A DNA stretch of 64,000 nt from Dipylidium caninum. Its lineage: Eukaryota; Platyhelminthes; Cestoda; Cyclophyllidea; Dipylidiidae. Each line of letters starts with the position of its first letter. Position 1 is the first letter of the stretch. The stretch spans positions 868,001-932,000 of the forward strand of contig QEYB01000180.1 of the NCBI GenBank assembly GCA_017562135.1, given 5' to 3'. Made by a program: the position numbers and the translations under genes. Below are positions 1 to 13,600 of this stretch, piece by piece. Under the pieces are notes generated by a model that did not search any database, was not told the DNA's origin, and saw only the letters and a list, made by a program, of their open reading frames with translations.

Positions 1-3000
1 ATACCGTTTCCCCATTTTGTTCGAAAGAAAATACATACCATGAATATCAGGGAGAGCCTCTTTTCTGCAACGCGATCGCACTGGTCTCGACTGCCATATT
101 CAACGTTCATTCCAAGTCGTCAACATTTCTAAACGATTCTAACCTCGATAATTATCATTTTCTTCTCCTAAACCAGTTCTCGGTAAGTATTCTGGTGCAT
201 TCGGATTTTAGGATTCCCTTCGTGCCTGCCGCGATTCTCGTAGTAATCGTGGGTCTGCTATGAGCCAAAGCCGACGGTACGAAATAAAAGATTCTCGTCT
301 GGCGCTCCACGTTCCTTTATTATATCGATAGAAACCACTAAAAAGTCCAGTTAATTGTTTCATTAAGTAAAAAGCCGACTAAATTTTCACCATATGGTGG
401 TTCCGTTCGTGGAGGCTGGTCATGACTACCTCTACTGACATAGATTGGTTTATTGCTGCTCCGAATTTAACGTCGTGCCGTCATGGTAAGTCAGATTAGT
501 GAAAGCACTATGTCAAAATGCTTCCGAGTTATTTCACATATTGAAGCAGCACATTTTTGGGATTTTCGGATTCTTTTTAGTATATAACGATTAAAGAACA
601 CAAATTGAGGAATTTGAGAGTTCGAACTGTACGTCGGTCAAAAATCATCCATTAGAACGAGTTAGGTGAGACCATTTTATGCTCCAGTTTCTTTGAGAAA
701 TAGTTGCATCTCCTAAAATGCTTATTGCTATTGAAACGTTGGGTGATACCCTAAACAGAAGAACGTATTACCATGAGTGAAGACAAAAATAATGCCACAA
801 ATGTATGAAAAATTGACTTTTGGAAATTGAAAATAGACAACAATGCAATGTTCCATCATGCACAAAATGTCAACGTAAGTAACCGTTATGAGCAGTCAAC
901 ATGGGAACTTGCAGTAACAGATGCATAGTTATCGGTCCAAAATGTTGGTGGCTCTTGAAGGCATATTTCTGAAACAGACTTGAAAGAAAAATCTTGAATA
1001 GATTTGTTTATTGATGTTGTACCTGCCAATTAAGTGACCCCAAAATTCGCAACATTGCCTATTTTGTGAACGCTAACACGCGTCAGAGTGTAGGGCTTTC
1101 CTATATAGTCCATTCTCCCATTAGATATAAAAAATCCATCTGAATGAAAGATACCACAATTTCATTGACATTTTCTATTCGACGAAATAGAGAGTGCTTA
1201 GTTCCTGAATATAAAGAATCTCACTGCTAGGATCACTAATGATCTTTGTCGATCTGACCATCAAATCGTGACAAACAGCAGATCTCCAAAAGAGGGTTCT
1301 AGACTAACTCTTATAGAATAAACGGCTACCATTGAACAGGACGCGATCCCCCTCTCACTTATGCCTCTTAAGCGTCTGTCCTTAAAACACCTTGGCGACA
1401 AAGTGTACTCTCTTCAAAGAAAGAGACCTCGGGGTAATTGGATGTTATTTAAAACTGACAAGGGGGCGTTCAGTTGCCGAATAAGAATCGCAACCCAAAA
1501 TTTCCTAATTGCTCCGATCATAGGTAAGATGGAAAAGGAAACTAGCTGCTGTTGATAAGCGGATGAGACCAACGTAATAGGGATTGAAATTGACTGTCGC
1601 CTTGATGCCTGTTTAAGTTGTAAATGGGCCTTGTGTCTTTGGTGTAATGCGCCTGAAAAAGGCCAAGTCTCGTTAGCTTAGATGGGTTTTACCAACAATT
1701 CCTCTATTTTAACAATATCATCTGACCCTGTTAGCCAATAACAACTTAGGGGACAGAGTAATCCCCTCTTTTGGAGGTATATTCTCTACATCATTTGAAT
1801 ATTTATTTCTTTCAAGCAGCCCGGGGCTATTGACACGATTTTAGCACACAAATAACTCGTCTGGTTTTGTGTGGGAGCAACAATTCTTTTCACTACGTAT
1901 CTGCAAATTTGTTAAAAGTATTATTTAGTAACATATTGACGCACATTATTTGTAATCGCCAGATTAGTCGGAAGGGGTGCGCCGTAGGACTCAGACATGG
2001 TGGGAGAGTATTCAGCGGGTTTTACTGATCCATTAGGTTGGTCATAAGTTCATTCCTTGAGAAGAGATCGGAATTAAATATCATAAATCTAAATCTATTC
2101 GATACAATTTCTTAAAGTCGGAGCATTTGTTAATGGGTACTACAAAATTCGTTATTTCTTTTACATTGAGTCCTTTTCAAACAAATAAAAAATAATGACA
2201 TACACAACGTCCGACCAGATTCTTTCACGTAGATCTCTCATTCTTTTACCTAAAGTTTTTAGTAGAGTAGATTACAATGCGCATATTAATTCTGGGGAGG
2301 AAATGCTGAATGTACCAGTTTGTGGTATAAGCGACAACTCCGGCGTCAACGTATCGCTCGTACGTGAAGTAGAGTATGCAGATTTTATGTTTGAGAGCTG
2401 GTGTGACTGTTTTCCTTCTGAAAACGACTTAATTGTGAGCCGTTTATTTTGATAAGACAAGTACCATCTTTCTCGAATTTACTATTTCGGGAACGAATCG
2501 GGTTAGGTTTGCCAAAATGTGTGCCCCCTGTCGAGTACTCAACCGATTTTTAGCCTAAGTTTAAGTAACTAACAAACAGCCTATAGCGCCATTCCTTATT
2601 GGATAAAACAAGTTTTCATTACGACGAAATTACCAAAGACAGTTCATATTCCTCAATAGTATTAAAGGAGACCGGTTGGGAAAATATATTTTCAAAACCG
2701 AAAGATCATAGAGGAGTTAAAATCTAAATCGACACTAAGACTTAATTGCTGTACGAAAAAAAATAAACTTCGTTAAACAGATACGCAAACACAGACGTTA
2801 AATACAGAAAATGTGCATGTGCCGCTGTGGCGCTTTGGAAAAATAACTAGGAAATAGCATGTGCATGAAACTGGGAATTGTTCCCGTTCACTGCCTAATA
2901 TTGGCAGGTCCAAAGTAAGAGATTTTACATTACATACATGTTCGAAGTCGAGATTGTGGTTATTAACCGAATTGTTATAAAATAATCTGAACGTTTCCTA

Positions 3001-3587
3001 GAGTAACTCATATTTCTCGTGCAATCCATTCGCAAATGCATGGAATTCCTTTGCTCTAAATTTGTACGGCTTTATAAAAATGTATTCAACGGACACCGAG
3101 CTAGTAATTTATAAAAACATTTCCCGCTAGAGTTGTGTTTCTTCAGATATTGGTTTCGAAAAGAAATGAATGATGGTTTTTAATAAAAGATCAACCCAGG
3201 GCACAATAATAAATTCAGTAGCGGGGCTGATATAGCACGCGCTTGCGTTCAAGAGAGAAGTAATTCCATGGTGCACGAAGTAAGGTGCCTTTCCAACGAG
3301 TACATTGCTGACAAAAAACATGCGGGGTTTGGTTTGTTGAGCACTTTTATTTTGGATTTGACATTCGCGTGATGATACACTTTATTTTCCTCCATCAATT
3401 TTAACCAATATCCATTAAGGCTCGCAGGGCACTTATGCCTTAAAATTTATTTGTTTGCCTCGTTTCAATGAAAACTAACCTTTTCGAAGGTAGCCTAACT
3501 TACGGGATCTATATGAACTATTTTCAGTTTTTTGTCTAAGTAATTCAGCGAAGCGCGGCACTCTAGTGGGTTGTTTGATGGTTCCAG
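1..3587. other. 5' flank of kinesin gene, no gene recognised
   Basis: AT-rich sequence with only short open frames (the longest about 85 codons) on both strands. None resembles a protein family and none links to another by sensible splice phase. The last part presumably carries the promoter and 5' untranslated region of the kinesin gene. A pyrimidine-containing stretch ending in ccag lies directly against the kinesin start codon. Confidence 0.6.
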
Positions 3588-6500
3588 ATGGCGGAGAGTA
3601 TCAAAGTTGTTTGTCGCGTGAGGCCGTTGAATGATATTGAAAAGTCCAAGGACAATAATTACTGCGTAAGCTTTCCTTCGGATTCCACCAACCTTATACG
3701 CCTGGTAATGATACATTGAATGATGAGGCTATTTTTAAGGAAAAGGACAAAACATATGCATTCGACCATGTTTTTCAACCCAAAACTCAACAAGTGGAGA
3801 TTTATAATGCGGTAGCCAAGCCAATCGTTGCTGATGTGCTTAATGGATATAACGGAACCATATTTGCCTACGGACAAACAGCCAGTGGTAAAACCTTCAC
3901 GATGGAGGTTTGGTTACTTTTCGAATTTGCATGATTTTAGGGAGTTCTTGGCGATTCCGACTTACAGGGAATCATTCCCAGAATTGTGCATGACATTTTT
4001 AATCATATATACCATATGGACGAAAATTTGGAGTTTCATATCAAAGTTTCATACTTCGAGATATATTTGGATAAGATTCGTGACTTGCTCGATGGTGGGT
4101 TAATATAATAAGTTACCAAATCAATTTAGTCTCTAAAAGCAACTTATCAGTGCACGAAGACAAAGACCGTGTTCCCTACGTCAAGGGTGCCACTGAAAGG
4201 TTCGTCTCAACTCCCGCTGAGGTGTTCGACATAATTGACGAGGGGAAAGTCAATCGTCATGTATCTGTTACAAGTAATTTAAATAAAATACTATCATCAT
4301 GATCTGCTTTGTACCATTTTCGTTCTAACGCCTTTATACTTCGCAGATATGAACGAACATAGCTCACGGTCCCATTCAATCTTCATGATTACGGTCCGAC
4401 AGGAAAATCTGGAGACGCAGAAGAAACTTCATGGCAAACTATACTTAGTTGATTTGGCTGGTAGTGAAAAAGTTGCTAAGACTGGCGCTGAGGGAAGCAC
4501 ACTTACGGAAGCCATGAATATCAATAAATCGTTATCCGCATTGGGTAATGTAATCAATGCACTTGTTGATAATCACGTATGTTCTTTTTTTTTTAAACCG
4601 AGTCTATTCACTATCCATATAAACGAAGATCTTTTATTGTCTCTTAGGCTCACGTTCCTTATCGTGATTCCAAACTCACACGTATTTTGCAAGAGTCCTT
4701 GGGTGGGAACGCCAAGACAACAATGGTGATTTGCGTTTCTCCTTCGAGCTATAATGATTCTGAAACCAAATCGACTCTACTTTTTGGCACCCGCGCAAAG
4801 ACTATTAAGAATATAGTTACAGTTAACGAAGAATTGACGGCCGACGAGTGGCGCCGAAGATATGAGCGGCTGCAAGCCAAAGCTTGTCGAATGAAAGAAA
4901 TAATCACTCGTCTTGAGGCCGAATTGAAACGCTGGAGAGCTGGTAAGCTGCTTAGACATTGTATTTTTCAACTAGGTACTTAGGAGTAAAACCCGTTTTT
5001 TCTCCAAATTGTACTCTGCATAGTCCTGTTATTTAGTCTGTTCTTATTTGTTGGAAATATTTGTATTTTTTATCACCGTGTTTACAGCAATAGCTTTTAA
5101 CTTGCAACTGTTAGTCCTACTGCTTGTATCTTTGTGTTTACAACTTAGTGTTTTTTCTTATATTTCGCCTAGGCTGGTTATGTATCAGAGCTAAGTTTGC
5201 ACAGTTTCGAGTGGTTAACTCCATCGGCAAATAATTTTTCAATCATGTAGCTTCGTGTCGTATTTGAAGATAGGTACATGTGTAAACTTCGTTCATGTCT
5301 CATATTTCGTTATAGGTGAAAGTGTGAATTCAACTGAGTGGATCGTTGCGATGGAACTCGAGTTGGAAGAAGAAGCCGTAGGGGACGGATCGGGCCCTGA
5401 ATATCCCCACAGGTGCAACTACCCTACCATCAGGAACTGCGTCAGCTCTAATTGGCGCTTCAGGAGGTAGACCAGCCGATTTGGTTGCCTCCAGTGGCGG
5501 TGTTCCTGGTGCGTCATACATTGCATTAAATTTTAAACTGGATAAAAAGTAACAGAGCGGTGAAAGTTGTGTCTTTTACAGCCGGTGTAAGTGAAGAGCA
5601 ACTTCACGCTCTTTATCAACAGCTTGATGATAAAGACGATGACATCAATAAGCACACGCAAACTATCGCTCGTTTGAGGCAGCAGTTGGAAGAACAAGAA
5701 GAAATGCTTCGTAATGCCCGTATGGAAGCGGAGACCAATCTTGCAGATGTGGCTCAGCTGCAGGTAACCTATTTTTGGTTTCCTTAACCCAGTTTTATTT
5801 GGTTTGCCTGTGCGTTCTTCGGCTTTTACGTAAAGAACATTTTTCACATCTATTCCAGACGAGTTCCCCAACGAAAGGCTAAAAATTGTCTTTATTCAAT
5901 AATATTTTCACTAAAATCATATCCACTCTCCTTTTTTCTTTAACACTTATACATTAAATAATAAAAGTAACCCATTTCTGATTGTTTCTAAAGTTTTACA
6001 TATAATTATTTTGTGGTGGCAATGATTGAATTCCAAATTTTATGGCTATCTTCGCAGCCAGCTGAAACAGAATCAAAAATTTACTTAAAATTCTTCAAGG
6101 TTCGGGACGTTCTTTCATCCTATGATTATTATTTTATTGGTAAGAAGTGATTCTCGTGTGCGCGAATGACGTCCTTAGGGTCTAAAAGTTTGTAACCTTA
6201 AGTATTACATCTAGGACATCACTTAGGGAAAAAGTATTTCGTAATGAGTTGTCTTAATATGTGTAATGTTGTATTTATACAATAAATATTATTGCATTGG
6301 GCAAATATCTTTACACTCAAACTGCATTAAAGTCATTCATTTTACGGTAAAATGTGTTTATTTAAAACTACAGCGTTTGATATTTCTCCCTTTAACCGAA
6401 GTGCATAAAGCTAATGCTTTATCCTGATATTCAGGCAGAATGCCAGTCGAGCAAAGAAGAGGTGAAGGATATTTTGCAAGCTCTGGAAGAACTAGCTTTA

Positions 6501-9364
6501 TCGCATGACCAACGTGAAGCAGAATTGGCAGATCGGGATCGTGAGATCGAAGAGATCAAAGAACAATTGGCTCAAACCTCCCTTGTCATCAACGGCAAGG
6601 AAAGTGAAGTACAGGTAGCGCGCGACACCCTCGCTGCCCAGCGCAAGAAATACGCCGAAATCGTTGGTACCCTTATTCGCGACGTTCTTGATGTTGGGGA
6701 GTGCATGAGTAATCAACTTCAAGTAAGCCTCTTGGAACCCATCAATGTGTAACATGAGTCACAAGGTCTTGTTTTCTCGTTTCTATGGCGCCCGTGTTTA
6801 ACGATTGCGACCCGTTTTATTATTTTCAATCACTTTTATTATAAAATTTGTCTTTAGAAGCCGAATATGAATATCGGTGAGCGGATGGATGAGGAAGTGA
6901 CAGTTATGCGTCTTTACATGAACAAGATGAAAACGGAAGCTAAAATGCTTTACTCACGGGTCAATCAACTAGAGGGGAAAGAGTGCAAAACGTGCAGCTT
7001 TTGAGGAAATCCGAGGATGAGGCGAAGGAATATGCCATTCGTGTTAGAGAGGTATTTTATTTGTTTATCCAATTCATATCAGTTAGATACTTGCTTCTAT
7101 GCAGTCACCCTGTTCCTGTAATGGGGAGATGAAGTCGCTACCAATAAAGCTTAAAATAGGCGACATGGGTTCTGCTAGTAATTTACTTGTTTGGTGTCAA
7201 ATTTCTTCATTTCTCTAGCTGGAAACCAAGGTACAGAGTCTTTCGGACAAAGTAGATGACTCGGATTCTCGCAAACGGCAACTTCAAGATATGGTCGATA
7301 ATCTGAATGCTGATGTTGCTAAATTGCGTGCTAACGAACAGCTATTGGCTGGCACTGGTTCAACCAATGAGGAGATTCTCGCAGGACAGTCAGAAATTCT
7401 TGTTAAACTGGACGAAGAGTTTAAACGTCAAAGCGAACAGTATGCGCAACAGGTGAAAAATCTGCGTGATGAGTTAGACACCAAAGAAAAGAAATCGGAG
7501 GAATTAAAAGAGTATGTGCAGTATATTGGAATTACTGTAAATGATATTCACATTTTACTCTTGTTGGATTCTAGTGTATCATTCATTCAGCCTATACAGA
7601 ATACGTCACATTGAAATCCTTTCACTTCATGTACATTGCAACACGCGATTATGTGGCATTCAACATGTTGCAGACAAAAATCTGTGGGTTAGAGTTGACA
7701 CGTCTTTTATACACTTTCCACCTTTTATGATTTCTTGAGTTCAAGTATTTTTCAAGATGTTACAGTCTATACCGTATGTTAAAATACTGATGAATTTTAT
7801 TAAAATGTCGTGTCTTGAGCCTATCTTTCAGTCAATGAGGCCTGTGATGGGAGTTCATACACCCTGAGACATCAAGATTTACATTTTTGTTTTTTCTTCA
7901 GTCAACTAAATCATTTAAAATTGCAATATGAGAAGTCATCCGAGGAGAGTTCTGCTCTAAGGAAGCAGTTGGAGACTGCGACTCTCCGGCTGGAGGTTCT
8001 GGAGAAGGAAGAAGCCCGACGTGAACAGTCGAAACAGGACCTCCGTGCTCTGGAGGAAACTATGGTTAAAGAGTTTAATACACTTGCAACCCTTCGTCGT
8101 CTCTTCGTGCAAGACTTAAAGAACAGAATTAAAAAGGTATGGAGTTTTTGTCTTCTGAAAACTTGCTTTTATTATTGTTGTTGACATCTGTATACCCAAT
8201 GGTAAAATTGCACTTATTTGTTATTACTTGATCAGTCTACGAGTCGGATAAATGCGGCCAAGGCAGCTGAGGCTGCTGCAGCCCAACAAGAAGGTGTGAA
8301 TGCTGAGGTGGCGGGACTTGAAGAACTCATTGGTGGTGAGGAAGAAGATGATGAATCCAGTCAGTGGGGAACGCTGGCTCAACGCGAGAAGATCTCCTTC
8401 CTTGAGAACAACCTGGCCAAGTTGACTAAGGTCCATAAGCAACTCATCCACGACAATGCAGAACTTCGATGCGAATTACCAAAATTGGAGAAACGACTTC
8501 GGGTAATTGTTTTTCTGATCCGATATTATCAGTCCTTCTTAGATTTCTCTTTCGTAAAAAATAGTGAGACTGTGTGCTTTATTTTGAGTACGTTAATATT
8601 CGATTGTTTTCTTCTGTAACTGCCCGCTCAGAAACCTATTAGTAAATCACAAATTTTGTGGTACTAATTCCTTGTAGTTTTCAACGTCCCCTGAATCGAA
8701 GTATTTGCCACTATTATTACAAGAACAATATTATACTCCAAATGATAGACTTATATGTGACTATGCGTAGTCGAGAGTAAATGAGTGATTTATTTGGGCT
8801 TCAAAAAACCTCTCTTCTGTGTGTTGACATCCTCCGTTAGTCACACGGTAGTTGCATTTCACAAAAATGTTTAATCCTTGCTTTAGCTCTCGCATTTTTT
8901 TAAGTTTTTTAGGTCTTGTAAGCGGTGCCCGGGGGGAGGGGGGACATTTTTTTTTCAAACGTTTGATGGTTTATGTTTTATGTACGAACGCGATATTACC
9001 GGACCAGTTTTGAAATCAAATTAAAGTACTTTCGCTTTGTTAGCATTTTCTTTCCTAAAAAGAACTTCAAAATATTAATAAGGATGGTTTGAATTTTATT
9101 TAAATAACTCCCTCTCTTCGGCCCCTCTAGTCAACAATGGAGCGTGTACGCAGTTTGGAGATGTCGTTGAAGGAGGCGAAGGAAGGGGCGATGCGAGACC
9201 GAAAGCGATATCAGCACGAAGTTGACCGCATCAAGGAGGCTGTCCGCCGCAGACAGACGGGTCGTGTTGGCAATCCCTCGGCGATAATCGCCAAGCCCAT
9301 CCGTGCCGGACAGGCACTGTTCACCGCGGCGGTTGGTGGTGGGGGGACTATACGGCCTGCCTAG
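3588..9364 (+). CDS. KIF5: Kinesin-1 heavy chain (KIF5/KHC)
   Basis: Plus-end-directed microtubule motor for axonal and vesicle transport. Coding exons: 3588-3704, 3740-3907, 3941-4094, 4130-4273, 4347-4576, 4648-4942, linker exon ending 5508, 5582-5763, 6435-6722, 6858-7051, 7219-7511, 7902-8136, 8236-8502, 9131-9364; about 965 residues, the normal KIF5 length. Visible are the P-loop GQTASGKT (residues 84-91), switch [10 protein letters not shown], switch II DLAGSEK, the LGGN region, a long coiled coil with [10 protein letters not shown], the RLFVQDL and [18 protein letters not shown] stalk blocks, and the C-terminal autoinhibitory IAKPIRAGQ. The first three introns are only 35, 33 and 35 nt; the next two are 73 and 71. 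Two places break frame. Exon 6858-7051 lacks one base near 6970-6985. In the linker, the conserved GES reading after 5316 and the frame used by 5413-5508 do not agree. Both look more like indels or a missed micro-exon than a dead gene, because all other exons are intact. Confidence 0.96.
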
Positions 9365-10684
9365 TCCATAGGCCTTACACTCCTTTTCTCCACTCTCCTT
9401 CATCCCTACGATATCTCAGTTTGCCCACCCTTCTCGCGCCGTTACCTGCAATATCATCTTCCCGCGCATCAAATCTGGCTGTGGACGTTAATGAAAATCC
9501 TCCGTCTCGTTCCACCCCTTCCCGCAACCCCTTTTTAAGTTCTTCGAATTGAAGCCTCCGCCGTGCAGCTTTACCCTACTCTTGAATATCCATCTTTTCT
9601 TCACCCCCGACCATTGTGTTTTGTTTAACATCAACAGTGTCGACACTTCAGAATACATGGTAATTCTCAGCTATGTTGACATTCTGTCTACCGACGAAAT
9701 AACGGTTACTATGCTTGCTGTCCGAGTATGGTCAACCTCAAACTAGGAATTTTAGTCTCACGAGTAGTTGAGTTAAACAAGCTATTTGACGAGATGGTTG
9801 GTACCCGTCACGCTAGCGGCTTTTTTGTACTGCTCTGCTTATGTGCGCACCTGACAACAGTTTCCTGACTTATTCGCAACCGTCATTGGGTCCGCATTTG
9901 GACATTGGTGATTGGCTTCCAGCCTGACAGAATATTCTCGTCGCGGATTAACGCACTACTTTATTACAGTATTTTAGTAACATTAGAGGTCCGATGCTCG
10001 GACTGTTTGCCTCTGAGTGGTGAGCGTCCGACACTTGGTGGGCTGCCGTGATGGTGGCGGTGCGCGCGCAGGCTGGCCCAGTCGTCTCCCACTTGGCTGC
10101 CTGGAAAACGTTCTCTGTGTCCGCACGACGGTCCAGACGCGGTACGACCTGCTGTTGACCGTTCAAGGCACCCATCCGCACCACTTGAACGCATTGCTTT
10201 TTAATCACTAGTTTGTCACTCGTAGAGCAAGACTCTATTTTAGAGGTCTATCAAGTGACTATAGCACTGGGTCCACGTGTTTTCACCGGAGCCATTAGAG
10301 TTCTAAATTGTCCACACGGACAATGGGCAACAATGCTTCTAACTGGTTATAATTTTTTGGATGGTAAATACTCGAGGCCCTAAGCAGCGCAACAACGGGA
10401 CACTCCATTTCAAATATCGCAAGCACTCCATGGACAGCCAATATAAAACCATGAAATGAAGATTTAAGCAGTCGAATGCGAATTTTTATCTTCCACTCGC
10501 GGTATTTGGGGAATAATGCAGAAGGAAGTCCAAATTGTGTGAGAATTGCGTCCTTGTGTAATCGTGAAACTAGATCAGGAATAGAGCAAACAAGCTGTAC
10601 ATATTGGAAAGAGAAGATTATGCCAGAGTTCCCCCTAGAATTCCTGATAACGATAACGATGAAATGTGATGACGATCACACCCA
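9365..10684. other. Tail-to-tail intergenic region kinesin/AMPK gamma
   Basis: Holds the 3' flank of kinesin and of the AMPK gamma gene. A block at about 9990-10170 is clearly more GC-rich than its surroundings and is open in several frames on both strands, but I recognise no protein and see no splice partner. No AATAAA signal was found close to either stop codon. Confidence 0.5.
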
Positions 10685-13600
10685 TTAGACTGGGTGTTCT
10701 TGAATGAGAAAGCGCAAGATATCGGAAAGCGAGACGATACCCAAGACTCGATTCGTTTCATCCACTACAACCAAGCGGTGAACCTGTAAAAAATTTCGCA
10801 AATATAAGTTGACTCGAACAATTTATAATATAAATAACCAGTGCACAAAGGCTAATTTTCGAAAAACCGCGTGGAATTCTACGAAACCTATAAGAATAAT
10901 AGGTGCAAAATGAAAAGAAACTTGCCCCCACGTTGACGATGGTGTCAATTATTTCCTTCAAGGTGTTACGCAGCATGCAGGTGGCCACACCGGAGAATTT
11001 CTGCTGAGAAAATAACAATATGAACGTGGAATGGAAAACCTCTATAATATCAAGTGCATAGTATGCACAAAACTGTCGACCTTTCTTCAAAATGCAAACA
11101 ATTTTAGCTTCTGCTAAGCAATTTTTATAAGAGTCAAATTATTTCTAAGAGCCACGTCAAAAATCCCTTCAAATTTATTCATGAATAAAAGAGGACTCAG
11201 TAGTTCACACTTGCTATCCATGCGAAAGAATGATCCAACGCAGAAGAGAGATATTACGAAAATTTAAATTATCGCCGGTAAACAAGGTAGTGACGGTTAA
11301 GACAGATTGTAGATGAAATTAGGACAACACAATTAACTAAGGGTTGCTTCAAATAGAACAAGAACCCTCAATTAGTATTACCGCAAAGGATATGGTAGCC
11401 CAAGTCAGTGAAAACAAGAGATGCTGACTGTCATGAGGCTGAAGTCCAGAATAGCTATCCACGGGACCACTTAAATAAAAACCGACAGCACGAAGATCGT
11501 TCATGCTTTATCCTTGAACTAGAAATATTAACAAGCCACGGGGAACTGCATAAGCAAAATGTCTCAAATGAAATTTCATGAATGTACAAAGGCCCACTTT
11601 CGTTAATGATACCCATGTATGGGCCCGTGCTACAATGGAGAAAGATAGAGTAGGACTAACCTCACGCCGATACTGTAAAGCATCAAATACGGAGATTTCA
11701 AGATTGTCATAGCTCCGGGTAGCGGCGAGGTTCTAAAATGGTAGACGTTCTCGAAAGACATTTAAAATAATTTTAACTACGGCATACACATGCATACATT
11801 GTATTAACATCTATTGACAGTAAACAAAAATATTCTCATAGAAACTTGGATAAAGGCCATTTTAAAGGGGATGCCTATGAATTAATGCCTACACAGCGTA
11901 ATAGACCTCTAAGGAAACAAAGTAAACTCAAGATTTTCATACATATTATGGAACGCATATGAATTTATAAAAAGCACATTCTTCTTTCTACAATGAGGTC
12001 CCTCCGCAGCGCCATACGTTTCTCCATATACGCTTCTCGCAACTAAGGTATTGCATTGAAAAAAGCGTGAACCGCCAAAGGCGTAATAGATATTGAGGAT
12101 GTCGAATGGTTAGTTGCTACGGCTGATTTCAAATAACTACTGGCATTTTGGGACAAAATGCAGAACACATTCAAAGTTAGCCGGAAAGTTCTCGATAAAA
12201 TCGAGGAACAGAGTTAAGGAGGATGTAAATCGTCTAAAGAACCGTGTTAAAAGTAAAAAAATCCCATCTACACCAGTATTTTTTCATAACTAGTATCAAT
12301 GCAAAATTTGTAAAGGTTGCGCGTTTTAGTCTGACTTACAATGACATCAAACTTGGCATATATGTCGATAAGGCACCCATTTTTATCAATTACAGGAAGA
12401 GCTGAAACGCGATTTTCGATGAAGACCGTGAGGACACGGTGAAGCGGCCAGTCGGTTCCCACACAAACAACATCTTGCATAGTTCCAATCGGTAAGTTTT
12501 GCAACTGTGTGGTCATGAAGGTTGGCATAGGCAACTTGGGCATCTATACCGTGGAAAATGGTATTGAGAATGAGGAATCGAAAAGGCGACAGTCCAAGAT
12601 AAGCCGTAGTTTGAAGAATATAAAATCGCATTAAAATAATTAATTGAGAACAGACAATTGACTGATTTCCCATTAGACTGGGATAAGCATAGCCATTGGT
12701 TAACGTGAAAATGAAGAGGGCATTGCCTACCAGTGTAAAGAATGCAACTAAAGAACCCTAGTATCAATAGAGCAGAGAACCAGATAACGCTAATTTTGTT
12801 TAACCAGCGCATACTTCTGGTACGAGCGACTTTAATAACAAAGTAGTATAGAGACGGCATTTTTTAATCGGGGTAGGTCACCAATTCGGTGGCGTTGAAA
12901 CGATGAATGCACCCTGTATAGGACCAGAACGCAATTTGAACTAACAAAATAACAATGGTGTGTTTGTTATAAACACAAATAAAAAATAATTGCTCAAAAT
13001 TAAAAAAGGAAAGTAGAAAAGATATACGGCAACTTACATTAAAATGAAGGTATTTAAGAAGACGCTTGTGGGTTAGAATGTGGAGCGGGTTACCCGTCTG
13101 CAAGTCCATGATAGGAAGTCGGTGAACTTTGTGTTCTAACAACATTTGAACGGCATCCAAAAGAGTTCGTTCAGGTGTGATATAGACAAGCGGTCTTGCG
13201 TAGTCCGACATCTGTTCTGCAAGTCGGATTAGGCAACAGGGTATCCACTGAAACTGTCACTAACTAACGAAGTCGAAGCCATAAGGGAAACGACGATAGT
13301 GATGCACAAAACCGCCATACGGAAGAGTATTAAACCACAAATCTTATCTTGAGTTTCATAAATACGGCAAATTTTGTTTAAAAGGTAACTACAAAGGGTT
13401 AATTGCTTTGCCTTTATCATTTGAATGGGTAGACCAGTCGTTGGTAATGTCGAGGGACGAATGCTTATAAACACTATACGAAAGGCTAAACAACTGCGTG
13501 TGTCGAATCAAAAATTGAAGGTATTCTTTCGAAAATAGACGCAAAACCCAGAGAATTTAATAATCAAACAGGATGAAAATTGCTTTGATAGAAATATTAA

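Noticed and set aside
5316..5470. A 52-codon reading of the kinesin linker ending at a TAG
   Set aside because: It would truncate kinesin in the neck linker, while all downstream stalk and tail exons are intact and in phase.
10000..10211. GC-rich block with open frames on both strands, possible extra exon
   Set aside because: No recognisable peptide and no phase-compatible partner in kinesin or AMPK gamma, both of which end cleanly before it.
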